From contig CAZNPL010000039.1 in NCBI GenBank assembly GCA_964574815.1, positions 3,757-67,756 of the forward strand: DNA of 64,000 bases, given 5' to 3'. The notes under the pieces were generated by a model that ran no database searches, had not been told where the DNA came from, and worked only from the letters and a program-made list of their open reading frames with translations. Positions 8,271 through 17,290 of the stretch are shown piece after piece. The position numbers and the translations under genes were made by a program. Source of the DNA: CAZNPL01 sp964574815. GTDB lineage: Bacteria; Planctomycetota; Phycisphaerae; UBA1845. Position 1 is the stretch's first letter; each line of letters begins with the position of its first letter.

Positions 8271-10547
8271 ATGAGCGAAGCCCCGGAACGCTCCGTGGCA
8301 ATGATCAGTTCCTATGTCCCGCGTCGTTGCGGAATCGCAACGTTCACGAACGATTTGGCATCGGCTTTGGCCGACACCACGTTTCGACAGCCGCTGCATG
8401 ATTGTGCGCGAATCGGGGTCGTCGCAATCACCGATGTCAAAGAAGGCTACGCTTACCCGCCGGAGGTGGTGCACGAAATCCGTCAGCACAGCAAGGAGGA
8501 TTACCGGACAGCGGCCGAATTCCTCAACCACAGCAAGTTCGACGTCGTTTGCGTGCAGCACGAGTACGGAATCTTCGGAGGCGACGACGGGGCCCATCTC
8601 CTGGCGATGCTGGAGCGACTCCGCAAACCCGTGGTCTCCGTGCTGCATACGGTGCTGACCACCCCCTCGACCAGCCAACGTGAGATACTGAGACGCCTGT
8701 GCGAACGCAGCGGCGCCGTGGTGGTGATGGCTCAACGAGCGAAAGAGAGCCTCTCGGATGTCTTCCAGGTCCCGGTCGACAAGATCCACCACATTCATCA
8801 CGGTGTCCCCGACGTTCCGTTCGGCGACACCGAGCCCTTCAAGCGCCGCTTCGAAGTCGGCGGCCGTCCGACGATTCTGACCTTCGGCCTGCTCGGCCCG
8901 AGCAAGGGAATCGATACCATGCTGGAAGCGCTTCCGGCGGTCGTGCGCGAGCATCCCGACGTGGCGTATATCGTGCTCGGCGCGACGCACCCGAGCGTCA
9001 AGCGGGAGTCCGGTGAATCGTATCGACTCTCACTCGAGAAGCTCGCACTGAACCTCGGGATCGCGAAGAACGTGCTGTTCCATAACTGGTACGTCTCGCT
9101 CGAGGACTTGTGCGAGTACCTCCGTGCGGCGGACCTATACGTCACCCCGTATCCGAACAAGTCACAAATCGTCTCTGGAACGCTCGCGTACGCGGTGGCG
9201 TGCGGAACAGCGGTCGTGTCCACTCCCTACTGGTACGCCGAGGAGGTGCTCGCGGACGGGCGAGGACGATTGGTGGACTTCGGCGACACCGAGGGCTTGG
9301 CGCAGACGCTCTGCGAGCTGTTGAGCGATGAACGTCAACGCATGCGGCTTCGACGGAAAGCCTACCAGTTCGGCCGCAACATGATCTGGAGCGAAGTGGC
9401 CCGCGCCCACGCAAACGTCTATGAGGTTGCATGCAGCGCACCCGTCGCGGAGCTCGCCCAGTCCGCGTCCTCCGCAGAACCCGCGATCAGGCTGTCCCTG
9501 CCCGAAGCACGACTCGACCATCTCTATCGAATGACCGACGACACGGGCCTGCTCCAACACGCCGTGCACGCGACGCCCAACCGGCGCCACGGATACTCGA
9601 TCGACGACGCCGCCCGCGGCGTGATCGCCACCGCCATGCACCACGCGCTCTTTCGCGAGGAACCGCCGTTGCGGTTGTTTCACACCTACCTGTCCTACAT
9701 TCATTTCGCTCGCATTCCCGGCGGCAGATACCACAACTTCATGTCCTACGATCGCCGCTGGATCGACACGGTCGGAAGCGACGACGCTCAAGGACGCGTG
9801 CTCTGGTCGCTCGGGTACGTGGTGGCCCACCCGCCGGACGACCTCGCACACGAGCTGTGCAGGTCGATGTTTGACGAAACCGTACCTGTCTTCGAGCGCA
9901 TCCGATATGCCCGGGCGCTTTCCTTTGCCATACTGGGTTGTTACTACTTTCTCCGGCGACATCCCGAAGCGTCCCATGTCGAGCGGACCATGCGGGTGCT
10001 CGCCGACCGGATCGTCTCCTATTATCAGGAACACGAGGACCAGAATTGGCCCTGGTTCTCGCGGAGCGTCACCTACGAGAATGGCCGAATCCCGCAGGGA
10101 CTGATCCTCGCCGGTCTGACCCTCCGCGACGAGCAACTTGTGCAGCGCGGACTCCGCTCTCTGGACTGGCTTCTCGATGTTCAATCAGGCGACGAGGAAC
10201 AAATCTCCCTGATCGGGAACAACGGCTGGCTTCATCGGGGGCACCCCAAGGCCGAGTTCGATCAGCAGCCCGTGGAACTGGCCGCCCTGGTCGGCGCCTG
10301 CAAGGCCGCCTATCGCGCCACCGACGACCAGCGGTATCTCAACGAAATGCGCCGATGCTTCGACTGGTTCCTCGGAAGCAACGATCTGGGGACTCCTTTG
10401 ATCGATTTCAAGTCGCGCGGTTGCTACGACGGCCTCACGGCCTCGGGCGTAAACCTCAACCAGGGCGCAGAGTCCCTCGTCTGCTGGTTGCTTTCCGTGC
10501 TCATCATGCACGAGATGCAGACCGGCGACCCCACGTCGGCAGGGTGA
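8271..10547 (+). CDS. GT4-type glycosyltransferase fused to an alpha-helical C-terminal domain
   Basis: 758-residue protein. Residues ~1-400 are a GT-B fold glycosyltransferase of family 4: RRCGIATFTNDLASAL at the N-terminus, ILTFGLLGPSKGIDTMLEAL in the linker region, and a donor site ending in VACGTAVVSTPYWYAEEVLADGRG. Residues ~425-758 form a helical domain (YSIDDAARGVIATAMHH, FARIPGGRYHNFMSYDRRW, NWPWFSRSVTYENGRIPQGLI) resembling the (alpha/alpha)6-barrel of glycoside-processing proteins. ATG 8271 has GGAGAGG about 9 bases upstream. The donor is probably a nucleotide sugar and the product a cytoplasmic glycan or glycolipid; the fusion suggests transfer and processing in one polypeptide. 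Confidence 0.85.
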   Translation: MSEAPERSVAMISSYVPRRCGIATFTNDLASALADTTFRQPLHDCARIGVVAITDVKEGYAYPPEVVHEIRQHSKEDYRTAAEFLNHSKFDVVCVQHEYGIFGGDDGAHLLAMLERLRKPVVSVLHTVLTTPSTSQREILRRLCERSGAVVVMAQRAKESLSDVFQVPVDKIHHIHHGVPDVPFGDTEPFKRRFEVGGRPTILTFGLLGPSKGIDTMLEALPAVVREHPDVAYIVLGATHPSVKRESGESYRLSLEKLALNLGIAKNVLFHNWYVSLEDLCEYLRAADLYVTPYPNKSQIVSGTLAYAVACGTAVVSTPYWYAEEVLADGRGRLVDFGDTEGLAQTLCELLSDERQRMRLRRKAYQFGRNMIWSEVARAHANVYEVACSAPVAELAQSASSAEPAIRLSLPEARLDHLYRMTDDTGLLQHAVHATPNRRHGYSIDDAARGVIATAMHHALFREEPPLRLFHTYLSYIHFARIPGGRYHNFMSYDRRWIDTVGSDDAQGRVLWSLGYVVAHPPDDLAHELCRSMFDETVPVFERIRYARALSFAILGCYYFLRRHPEASHVERTMRVLADRIVSYYQEHEDQNWPWFSRSVTYENGRIPQGLILAGLTLRDEQLVQRGLRSLDWLLDVQSGDEEQISLIGNNGWLHRGHPKAEFDQQPVELAALVGACKAAYRATDDQRYLNEMRRCFDWFLGSNDLGTPLIDFKSRGCYDGLTASGVNLNQGAESLVCWLLSVLIMHEMQTGDPTSAG

Positions 10548-10738
10548 GCCCTGCTTATCGGAACAGGGTGGGGTCTACGTGAAAACCGTCAAATCCGGCA
10601 GATCCGTGCACCGGGCGCCTGCCCCTGCTTGACCTTCCTCCAGTTGCAAACGAAGATGAAAGTGTGCGGCCGGGGCGCGTCGTCGCGTTACGGTCACCGG
10701 GCCGAGTGAATCTGCGCCTTTTTCGGAACCGTCAAACC

Positions 10739-11194
10739 GTGACGACGAGCGCGGACAGGTTAGACGCCATTCGGACCCCCGTGGTCGTTTATGACGGGGA
10801 GTGCGGTTTTTGCCGTCGGAGCGTCGACGCAATCCGCCGGCGCGACCGACGGAGAGTCTTCACCTACGTTCCTCGGCAGACACCCGGTATCGAGCAACGT
10901 TTCCCGCAACTGCTGGAGGGAGATTTCAACACCGGTCTGCGCCTGATCGACACCGACGAAACCGCCCACGTCGGTGCGGACGCGATGCATCAGATCGCTC
11001 GCCGATTGCCGATTTACAACTGGTTCGCGTGGCTCTACCAAGTGCCGTTGCTCCGCGGGGCGACGCGTTGGATCTACGCGTGGGTGGCCGCAAACCGAAT
11101 GAAGCTGTCGCGGTATTGCGGTGCTGGCGAGGCATGCCGGATCGAGGGCGTGGAGCGGCCGGAGCAATCCGAAGCTTCGGGCGGCGCCCGATAA
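10739..11194 (+). CDS. DCC-family (DUF393, YuxK-like) thiol-disulfide protein
   Basis: 151-residue protein with the defining DGECGFC motif (DxxCxxC) near the N-terminus, followed by RRSVDAIRRRD, and the family's late pattern LLRGATRWIYAWVAANRMKLSRYCG. DCC proteins are thioredoxin-fold and predicted to carry out thiol-disulfide exchange, though few have been studied. The start is uncertain: GTG 10739 gives the usual length, but the frame stays open to a GTG at 10664. It is followed by an HTTM-like membrane-protein remnant, and DCC genes often neighbour HTTM genes, so the pair looks ancestral. Confidence 0.82.
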   Translation: MTTSADRLDAIRTPVVVYDGECGFCRRSVDAIRRRDRRRVFTYVPRQTPGIEQRFPQLLEGDFNTGLRLIDTDETAHVGADAMHQIARRLPIYNWFAWLYQVPLLRGATRWIYAWVAANRMKLSRYCGAGEACRIEGVERPEQSEASGGAR

Positions 11195-11203
11195 TCATCC
11201 CTC

Positions 11204-11464
11204 ATGCGGCCGAATCCACGCAATAAATCGAGCGCGCACCGGGCGGGGATCCCATCAAAGCTCTTCCTTTCCGTACTCATCGTAGCCGTCATCGCGATGC
11301 AGGCGAGTACATTCAGACTTGGCACACGGGTCTGGCCCTTCATGGCGTACTGCATGTACGCAGCCTCGATTCCGCCGGGCCCGATCGAGACGGTGAACGG
11401 CTACACGCTCCAGACGTACCTGTTCCACGACGCCTTGCATTGGGACCGCCCGCTGGGCCTCTGA
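11204..11464 (+). CDS. short membrane protein ending at an in-frame TGA; N-terminal part of a broken gene
   Basis: 86 codons starting nine bases after the DCC gene. One transmembrane helix is visible (KLFLSVLIVAVIAMQAST), followed by RVWPFMAYCMYAASIPPGPIETVNG, a pattern seen in membrane proteins linked to DCC genes. The frame ends at TGA 11462-11464 but continues without a shift into hydrophobic sequence to 11752. I read this as the front part of a decayed gene; it could still be expressed as a small membrane protein. Confidence 0.45.
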   Translation: MRPNPRNKSSAHRAGIPSKLFLSVLIVAVIAMQASTFRLGTRVWPFMAYCMYAASIPPGPIETVNGYTLQTYLFHDALHWDRPLGL

Positions 11465-11752
11465 GTAGCGCGACATCACGGGTTGTGCATCCTGCTGTCG
11501 ATCGGGGCCGTCGCCCTCGAAGTGTTCTTCTTCGTGGCCGTGTTGTGGCGGCGAGCCACGCCGTTCTTTCTACTCGGCGGTGCGGCGCTCCACATCTCTA
11601 TCTTTGTGCTGCAGGCGGCGCCGTTCTTTCAGCTAGTGATTCTCCACGTCGTATTCATCGACTTCGAGCGTCTGGTCGGGCTGCGATCCGGCGGTAAAGG
11701 ATGGGATTCGCGCGGGCGACCAGAGATTTCACAAATACCTGCGGGCGCGTAA
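11465..11752 (+). pseudogene. HTTM-like (vitamin K-dependent carboxylase-like) C-terminal remnant
   Basis: After the TGA at 11462 the same frame continues VARHHGLCILLSIGAVALEVFFFVAVLWRR and then hydrophobic helices (PFFLLGGAALHISIFVLQAAPFF, LVILHVVFIDFERL). The pattern of a helix ending in a charged pair, then an H-containing helix, then a final helix with D/E resembles the C-terminal helices of HTTM-domain proteins, which often follow DCC genes. Only about 95 residues remain of a family that is normally 250-450 residues long, so an internal deletion as well as the nonsense codon is likely. A GTG near 11483 could initiate a fragment, but no ribosome binding site is evident. Confidence 0.45.
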
Positions 11753-11863
11753 AGCGCATGCAGCTCCCCAACTCCCGTTCCGCGCAAGCCTGTAAAGCGC
11801 AGGCTCCGTATACGTCCGGCCTTCAACAGGGCCTGTGGCGCACTTGCTCCGCCTTCACTGACC

Positions 11864-11879
11864 GGGGCACGCCCCTTTT
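11864..11879 (+). terminator. weak hairpin plus T-run
   Basis: GGGG-CACG-CCCC (11864-11875) followed by TTTT. The stem is only four pairs, so termination would be weak. It lies between the HTTM-like remnant and the next gene on the same strand. Confidence 0.3.
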
Positions 11880-11943
11880 GACGTAAAAGTGGCCTTTCGC
11901 CCGCACCCCCGGTAATATCACTACCATCCGTATCCCTCTGCAC

Positions 11944-12750
11944 GTGAGTGTTCGTATAGCGATGAGATCACAGACGCAACGCAGCTTATTGATCGCTTTC
12001 ATCGGCTCAATCGCCTGCTGCGGCTTGGCAGGGATTTACTGCCTGCTGATCGGAACCATCGGCTGGCTCGAAGAACGAGTCTTGCTGACCACGCTGGCTG
12101 TGGGGGCGGCATCCATCCTCGGATTAGCCAGTGCCGTGCCCTGGGAGCGGCGGCGCTGGCACCCGTTGGGTTTCGTGGGCATGATCGTCGTGGCGGTCGC
12201 ACTCGCCCTCGTGCTGGTCCCGATCTGGTACCGCGGCGCCGAGCGCGAGTGGTATCTGAAGACAATGGGCGTGGCCATGGTAGCCGCGGTGGCCTTGCCG
12301 CACGTCGGCCTGGTGAGTCTGGCGCGACTCAGAACTCAATACGAATGGGTCCGGCTATGCACACTGGCGGCGATCATCGTCCTGGCCGGGCTGATCTCCA
12401 CGTCAATTCTTTTCGAAATCGACAACGAGGAGTGGTTTCGCCTCGTGGGGGTCGTCGCCATCGTCACAGTCTGCGGTACCATCGCCGTGCCAATACTGCA
12501 TCGTGTCTCGGCCATCCGCGTCAGGGAGAGCATCCAGACGACGGAGCTGCAGATCGAATTGACCTGCCCCCGGTGCCGGCGCTCGCAAACCCTGCCGATG
12601 GGGCGATCCAAGTGCGGCCAATGCGGCCTCGGCATCTCGATCTCGATCGAAGAGGCCCAATGCCGTGTCTGCGGTTACCCCTTGCACGGGCTCACCTCAA
12701 CCACCTGCCCCGAATGCGGCACGCCGCTCGCGGTCCAGAACGGAGCATGA
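11944..12750 (+). CDS. polytopic membrane protein with C-terminal double zinc ribbon
   Basis: 268-residue protein. About seven hydrophobic helices fill residues 12-185 (LLIAFIGSIACCGLAGIYCLL through VVAIVTVCGTIAVPIL). The cytoplasmic tail carries four CxxC knuckles (CPRC, CGQC, CRVC, CPEC), enough for two zinc ribbons. The layout is common among uncharacterised planctomycete proteins; no function can be named. The start is GTG 11944 or ATG 11962; neither has a clear ribosome binding site. Confidence 0.72.
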   Translation: MSVRIAMRSQTQRSLLIAFIGSIACCGLAGIYCLLIGTIGWLEERVLLTTLAVGAASILGLASAVPWERRRWHPLGFVGMIVVAVALALVLVPIWYRGAEREWYLKTMGVAMVAAVALPHVGLVSLARLRTQYEWVRLCTLAAIIVLAGLISTSILFEIDNEEWFRLVGVVAIVTVCGTIAVPILHRVSAIRVRESIQTTELQIELTCPRCRRSQTLPMGRSKCGQCGLGISISIEEAQCRVCGYPLHGLTSTTCPECGTPLAVQNGA

Positions 12751-12785
12751 ACCTCCGCTGCGCCACGGCGCCGAGATCGTCGCGC

Positions 12786-13592
12786 TCATTGCGCGCCTCG
12801 AAGAATCTCGAGCAACTCCCGTACGCGAGCCTTGTCAACGGGGCCATCCCAACAACCGCCCTCCTTGCAGGCTGATCCAACAATCAGCACATCCGCAATC
12901 GCTCCAAGACGACCAATGTTCTCCGTGTTCACCCCGGAGCCGACGACCACGCGAACGCCGTGCCCCGCGACGGATTCGACCTCTTCAAGCGTGGGCGGCT
13001 CGCCGGTGTGACCGCCGGTAACGACCACGCCGTCAGCACCGCAGTAAACGGCCGCCTTCGCGTGCTCCGCCAGCGTCAGGTCGGCGGTAAGAGCATGAGC
13101 GCTGTGTTTCTTCTGAATGTCGGCCCATACTTCGACGTCCTCGGCGCCGACATGGGCGCGGCGGCGAAGGATCTGAGCTGCGTCAGCCTGAATCAGCCCC
13201 TCGTCAGCGACGTGTGCGAACACGAATCCTTCCACCCGCACGAAGTCGAGTTCACACGTGGCCGCAACGTCAAGCGCCGCAACGTTTGCGCCGGCCAGAA
13301 TCTGAATGCCGAGGGCGAAGTCGAACCGCCGGTGGACCTCGTGAGCGCAAATGGCCACTCCAGCGATGACGCCGGCATCAACGTCAACGCGCTGGTACGG
13401 CGTGTCGTGTGTGTTTTCGATGATAAGTCCGTCCACACCGGCGTCGGCATATCGCTCGGCCTCTGCAAGACATCGATCCAGCACCGGCGCAAAACTCCCC
13501 GACCACCTCGGGCTGCCGCACAGCGGCAGGAGATGCAGGCATCCGATGAAGTCACACCGCTTCTTCCCGGGAGTGCGAAGTCTGCTCTTCAT
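12786..13592 (-). CDS. BtpA/SgcQ-family TIM-barrel protein
   Basis: 268-residue protein matching the BtpA family throughout: GCLHLLPLCGSPRW at the N-terminus, YADAGVDGLIIENTHDTPY, FALGIQILAGANVAALDVA, the middle ADIQKKHSAHAL and the late VVVTGGHTGEPPTLEEV and VGSGVNTENI. BtpA was linked to photosystem I assembly in cyanobacteria, while SgcQ belongs to a sugar operon; most members lie in organisms without photosynthesis and their reaction is unknown. The barrel with a phosphate-binding loop (VVGSGVN) suggests a small phosphorylated ligand. ATG 13592 has GGTGGA upstream. It shares its strand with the serpin gene 121 bases upstream. Confidence 0.85.
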   Translation of the reverse strand: MKSRLRTPGKKRCDFIGCLHLLPLCGSPRWSGSFAPVLDRCLAEAERYADAGVDGLIIENTHDTPYQRVDVDAGVIAGVAICAHEVHRRFDFALGIQILAGANVAALDVAATCELDFVRVEGFVFAHVADEGLIQADAAQILRRRAHVGAEDVEVWADIQKKHSAHALTADLTLAEHAKAAVYCGADGVVVTGGHTGEPPTLEEVESVAGHGVRVVVGSGVNTENIGRLGAIADVLIVGSACKEGGCWDGPVDKARVRELLEILRGAQ

Positions 13593-13713
13593 GTGCGATC
13601 CACCGGAGTCACCACGGAACGTCGACCGGCGGATCGTACAGCCACGGCATCAGGGCTGCAAAAGCGAAGCGCCCGCCTTCGGACTTGCTGATACCCGTCC
13701 ATCGCCCTAGCTC

Positions 13714-15030
13714 TCAGGATGCGGGATTCACGACACGCCCCAGAAACAGAATCGTGCCGGTTTCGATGTCTCTGATGAAGAACACGAACGGGCGGTCCAC
13801 GGTGACGATCAGCGGGTCCACCGGCACCGACGTCTCGCCAATCACCACCGCCGTCGCCGCGGCCGCCTCGGTCCCCTCCTCGTCCACCGCAACAAAGGCC
13901 TGATGAATGACGTCTTGAATGGCGAGCGTAGCCGTGTCGGCCATGCCCGAGAAATCGGCGGCGCCCTCGAAAGCAATCGGCATGCCCAGATCAGACAGTA
14001 CCGTCTTGAGGCTCGTCTCCCAGCTAAAAGTGAATTTGGGCATCGAAAGCTGAAGCCGCTCCCTCCGTAACTCGCTCACCAACGCCTGCAACCGCTCCGT
14101 GCTGAGGCCATCCTCGAACTCCTCGAAACGTCCGGCGTCCGGCACGATAACCACCATCGACAGCTCCTGCCCTTCGTACGGCAGCTCCACCGTCTCGTAA
14201 CCGTCCCCCGTCGCGTAACCGTACATGGCCACGCCCGACATAAACGGAACCAACACCTCGCTTCCGTCGAGCAGGAAGAAAGCGCCGTCCCGCGTATCGG
14301 CCGGATCGAACGGATCGGCCCATGCTGCATTGAAGTAAATCGCGTTCGTCAATACAAGCCGAGTGTCCGGCGTGATCACGCCGAAGGGGATGAGATCCTC
14401 GATCCGCTCCCGGGTTACGTCGCTGACCCAATCGTTGATCGCCACACGCGAGGGCTCGGGCGACGCCGAAAAATCCAGCAGGCTCATCCCGGCGCCGTAG
14501 TATTGGGCGAGAACGTCCAGAAACTCGTCCCGGAACGCAAACCCGATCTGTCCCCAAAGCTTGTTCACGACGTTGAGCTCGAAACCCTCGCCGTCCGTAG
14601 CGGAAGCACCCTCACCGCGGCTGGCCAATGCCAGATCAACCGCGTTGAACGCAGGATGAAGCCGATCCTGACCAAGCGTGAAGCGAAGCGCATCAGCCAT
14701 CTGGGCTTCGGTTTCACCACGAGCGCCGGCGTACGTCATGCCCAGCGCCACCGAAATGCTGTACGGCGAATAGAAAACGTTGCCGGGATCGGATCGCACT
14801 TGCCCGTAGAGATCAAGCGCGAAAGCCGTATTGCCAGCCACCAGCTCCGCCACGTCGGCAGCGGGCACGTCGAGAGCGCTTTGGCGGGACTTTTCCGACT
14901 GAACCAACTGGCCAGGGGGCGGCGTCACGACCTCCTCAGGCAACAACGGGCAGCCGCCCGTTACAGCCAGCACGGCGAGCGGAAACGCGGCGATCACGCA
15001 ACGGCGAAGACCTGACATGTTCGGCTTCAT
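13714..15030 (-). CDS. serpin-family protease inhibitor, predicted lipoprotein
   Basis: 438-residue protein. The N-terminus has a signal sequence ending in LAVTGGC, a plausible though imperfect lipobox, then ~60 low-complexity residues and a full serpin domain: NVFYSPYSISVALGMTYAGARGET, LVLTNAIYFNAAWADPF and the C-terminal RPFVFFIRDIETGTILFLGRV. The reactive-loop hinge EEGTEAAAATAVV keeps the small residues needed for loop insertion, so it should be an inhibitory serpin acting at the cell surface. The P1 residue cannot be fixed; the loop runs through IGETSVPVDP. GGAG lies 8 bases before ATG 15030. Bacterial serpins are sporadic and likely control self or foreign proteases. Confidence 0.92.
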   Translation of the reverse strand: MKPNMSGLRRCVIAAFPLAVLAVTGGCPLLPEEVVTPPPGQLVQSEKSRQSALDVPAADVAELVAGNTAFALDLYGQVRSDPGNVFYSPYSISVALGMTYAGARGETEAQMADALRFTLGQDRLHPAFNAVDLALASRGEGASATDGEGFELNVVNKLWGQIGFAFRDEFLDVLAQYYGAGMSLLDFSASPEPSRVAINDWVSDVTRERIEDLIPFGVITPDTRLVLTNAIYFNAAWADPFDPADTRDGAFFLLDGSEVLVPFMSGVAMYGYATGDGYETVELPYEGQELSMVVIVPDAGRFEEFEDGLSTERLQALVSELRRERLQLSMPKFTFSWETSLKTVLSDLGMPIAFEGAADFSGMADTATLAIQDVIHQAFVAVDEEGTEAAAATAVVIGETSVPVDPLIVTVDRPFVFFIRDIETGTILFLGRVVNPAS

Positions 15031-15212
15031 GACTGATACTCCTAGCTCTCGATATAGTTTGAGAACGCGCCGGGACGACGCCGATACGAAGGCAAGTCAG
15101 GCTCAGACGCCGCCCAGGGCAGTTTACGTGGACGCCAAGAGTCGGCCAAGACGCCTTTAAGGCCCTCCACAGGCCGAAAACGCCGACGACCGTTCGACAA
15201 GGTCGTGCTTGT

Positions 15213-15218
15213 TATAAT
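15213..15218 (+). promoter_or_regulatory. possible -10 element (TATAAT) upstream of the SPFH operon
   Basis: A perfect TATAAT lies 149 bases before the SPFH start. A TTCGAC is present upstream, but its spacing of 14 is too short, so only the -10 is convincing. It also fits the divergent serpin/SPFH gap (15031-15367), in which I see no gene. Confidence 0.35.
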
Positions 15219-15367
15219 GGCCGATCGGCCCGACTTATGGCAAACTTGACCCGTAGGGAGCGTAATCTTAGGCTCGCGCGAAGCGCTGCCGACCGCCTGT
15301 TCCCGACGGCCGGCGTTCGTGCGAGATCCCGAACGACGGAATTGCGAAGGCTCAAAGGAGGAACGAC

Positions 15368-16492
15368 ATGGGGCTGCTGGACAAACTTCGCGGCGAACTG
15401 GTCGACATCATCGAGTGGCTCGACCATACCCGCGACACGCTCGTGTGGCGGTTTCCGCGGTTTCACAACCAGATCAAAAACGGCGCCCAGCTCATTGTCC
15501 GACCGGGCCAGATCGCCGTCTTCGTACACCGTGGCCAGTTGGCCGACGTCTTTGAGCCCGGAAGCTACGTGCTCAAGACCGACAACCTGCCGATCCTGAG
15601 CACCCTGCAGGGGTGGAAGCACGGATTCGAAAGCCCCTTCAAGGCTGAGGTCTACTTCGTCAACACCCGTCAGGTCACCGAGCTCAAGTGGGGCACCCCC
15701 AACCCGATCATGCTGCGCGACCCCGAGTTCGGTCCCATCCGGCTGCGCGCGTTCGGAACCTACGCCCTCAAGGCCGTCGATGCGGCCGCCCTGCTAAGGG
15801 AGCTGGTCGGCACGGACGAAGTTTTCGAGGCGGATGAAATCCACGAACTCATGCGAGGGATCATCAACTCGGCGTTTGCGGACCTGATCGGTGAATCCCA
15901 GTTGGCGGCCTTGGACTTGGCCGCGAACTACCAGGAGCTGTCCGAGCAATTACGACGGAAGGTCTGCGAGCGCGTCGATGACGAATACGGGCTGGATCTG
16001 CCGCAACTGTTCATTGTGAACATCTCGCTGCCGGAGGAGGTCGAAAGGGCGCTCGACACCCGAACCAGCATGGGCGTCATCGGCGACATGAACCGCTTCC
16101 AGCAATATCAGATGGGTCAGGCCATGACGGCCGCCGCCGAGAACCCCGCTGGAGGCGGAGCGGCCGACGGCATGGGACTCGGAATGGGCTTCGCAATGGC
16201 CGGCCGCATGATGCAGGGTGCCGGTCAAGCGGCCCCGGGGCCTGCGGCCGGGCCTCCACCGCCCATTCCCGGCGGTGCCTGGCACGTGGCGGTAGGCGGG
16301 CAATCTCGAGGGCCTTTCACGCTGGCCCAACTGACCGAGGGAATCACCCAAGGGCAGATCACCGCCCAGACTCTGGTCTGGACGGCCGGGATGGCCAATT
16401 GGCTGCCCGCGGCGCAGGTGCCGCAGTTGGCGGGCCAGTTTGGAGCGGCGGCGCCCCCGCCCCCACCTCCACCAGCGACTCCTCAGGGGTAG
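15368..16492 (+). CDS. SPFH-domain protein with C-terminal GYF_2 domain
   Basis: 374-residue protein. Residues ~35-240 form an SPFH/band-7-like domain (GAQLIVRPGQIAVFVHRGQLADVFEPGSY, RLRAFGTYALKAVDAAALLREL, YGLDLPQLFIVNISLPEEVERAL) of the YdjI/virion-core-like type. It is followed by a Gly/Ala/Met-rich linker and a GYF_2 domain (WHVAVGGQSRGPFTLAQLTEGI, LVWTAGMANWLPAAQ), ending in a proline tail. There is no transmembrane helix, so it probably assembles on the cytoplasmic face of the membrane. A strong AAAGGAGG precedes ATG 15368. It heads a three-gene operon with two zinc-ribbon proteins, an arrangement reminiscent of Bacillus ydjGHI. Confidence 0.85.
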   Translation: MGLLDKLRGELVDIIEWLDHTRDTLVWRFPRFHNQIKNGAQLIVRPGQIAVFVHRGQLADVFEPGSYVLKTDNLPILSTLQGWKHGFESPFKAEVYFVNTRQVTELKWGTPNPIMLRDPEFGPIRLRAFGTYALKAVDAAALLRELVGTDEVFEADEIHELMRGIINSAFADLIGESQLAALDLAANYQELSEQLRRKVCERVDDEYGLDLPQLFIVNISLPEEVERALDTRTSMGVIGDMNRFQQYQMGQAMTAAAENPAGGGAADGMGLGMGFAMAGRMMQGAGQAAPGPAAGPPPPIPGGAWHVAVGGQSRGPFTLAQLTEGITQGQITAQTLVWTAGMANWLPAAQVPQLAGQFGAAAPPPPPPPATPQG

Positions 16493-16565
16493 CGCCGTAG
16501 CCGCTAGCCGGATACTGATGACCATGGAGTAGACCGCGAAGCGTCAGAGGAAGGGGTCGGTCCCA

Positions 16566-17240
16566 ATGGACTGCGTGAATTGCGGCGCACCACTCCCCCC
16601 GAAGACGAACCTATGCCCGTATTGCAGTACGTTGAACGACATTGACCTTCGTGCCGTGCGCAAAGACATTCGGCGCGAAGGCCCATCCGAACGCGTCTGC
16701 CCTCGGTGTGAGGTCCCCTTGCAGGCGGTGCGCGTCAACGCCGACGGCGGATTTGTCGTGGATCAATGTAAAGAATACCGCGGCATCTTCTTTGACCCCG
16801 GCGAAGTCGAGGCCATGTTCCAAAGCGCAGTTGCGCATGTCTACGACGTGGACTTCCAGGAGCTCGCCGCGCTTTCGGAGAAGCCGCGCCGGGCGCCACG
16901 CCGCCCCGTGCAGTACATTTCCTGCCCGGACTGCGGCACGCTGATGAACCGCAAAAACTACGGCGCTCGCTCAGGCGTGATCGTGGACGAATGCCGGGAA
17001 CACGGCATATGGCTGGATTCAGGCGAACTGCTGCGGCTGCTTAAATGGGTCAAGGCCGGCGGGCGAATTCACGATGAACGACGCAAGGCCCGCGAGGCCG
17101 AAGAACAGGAACGCAAGCGGCAACGCACGGCCCCAACGCCTGAAGGCGGTGCATTCGACATGTACGCGGATCCGTACGACGAATTCGAGGGGTCGCCTCT
17201 TGACGGGATCGTCCGCTGGTTGTCGCGCCTGCTTCGCTGA
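16566..17240 (+). CDS. TFIIB-type zinc-ribbon protein
   Basis: 224-residue cytoplasmic protein with three zinc-binding modules: CVNCGAP..CPYC (residues 3-20), CPRCEVPL with a later C, and CPDCGTLMNRKNYGARSGVIVDEC..GIWLDSGEL, the zf-TFIIB pattern. A charged helical tail (RRKAREAEEQERKRQR) follows. Proteins of this kind typically sit beside SPFH and ribbon-membrane genes; their biochemical role is not established. AGGAAGGGG lies upstream of ATG 16566. The gap to the preceding gene is 73 bases and to the next 50 bases. Confidence 0.8.
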   Translation: MDCVNCGAPLPPKTNLCPYCSTLNDIDLRAVRKDIRREGPSERVCPRCEVPLQAVRVNADGGFVVDQCKEYRGIFFDPGEVEAMFQSAVAHVYDVDFQELAALSEKPRRAPRRPVQYISCPDCGTLMNRKNYGARSGVIVDECREHGIWLDSGELLRLLKWVKAGGRIHDERRKAREAEEQERKRQRTAPTPEGGAFDMYADPYDEFEGSPLDGIVRWLSRLLR

Positions 17241-17290
17241 CTGCTCCAGCAAGCTTGTGCGCCTGTCAGACTTTAGCGTGGAGACGCTGC

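Noticed and set aside
7566..8990. A 474-codon open frame on the minus strand overlapping the exported protein and the glycosyltransferase
   Set aside because: It spans two plus-strand genes and their gap, and its translation shows no motif; the glycosyltransferase frame is well supported.
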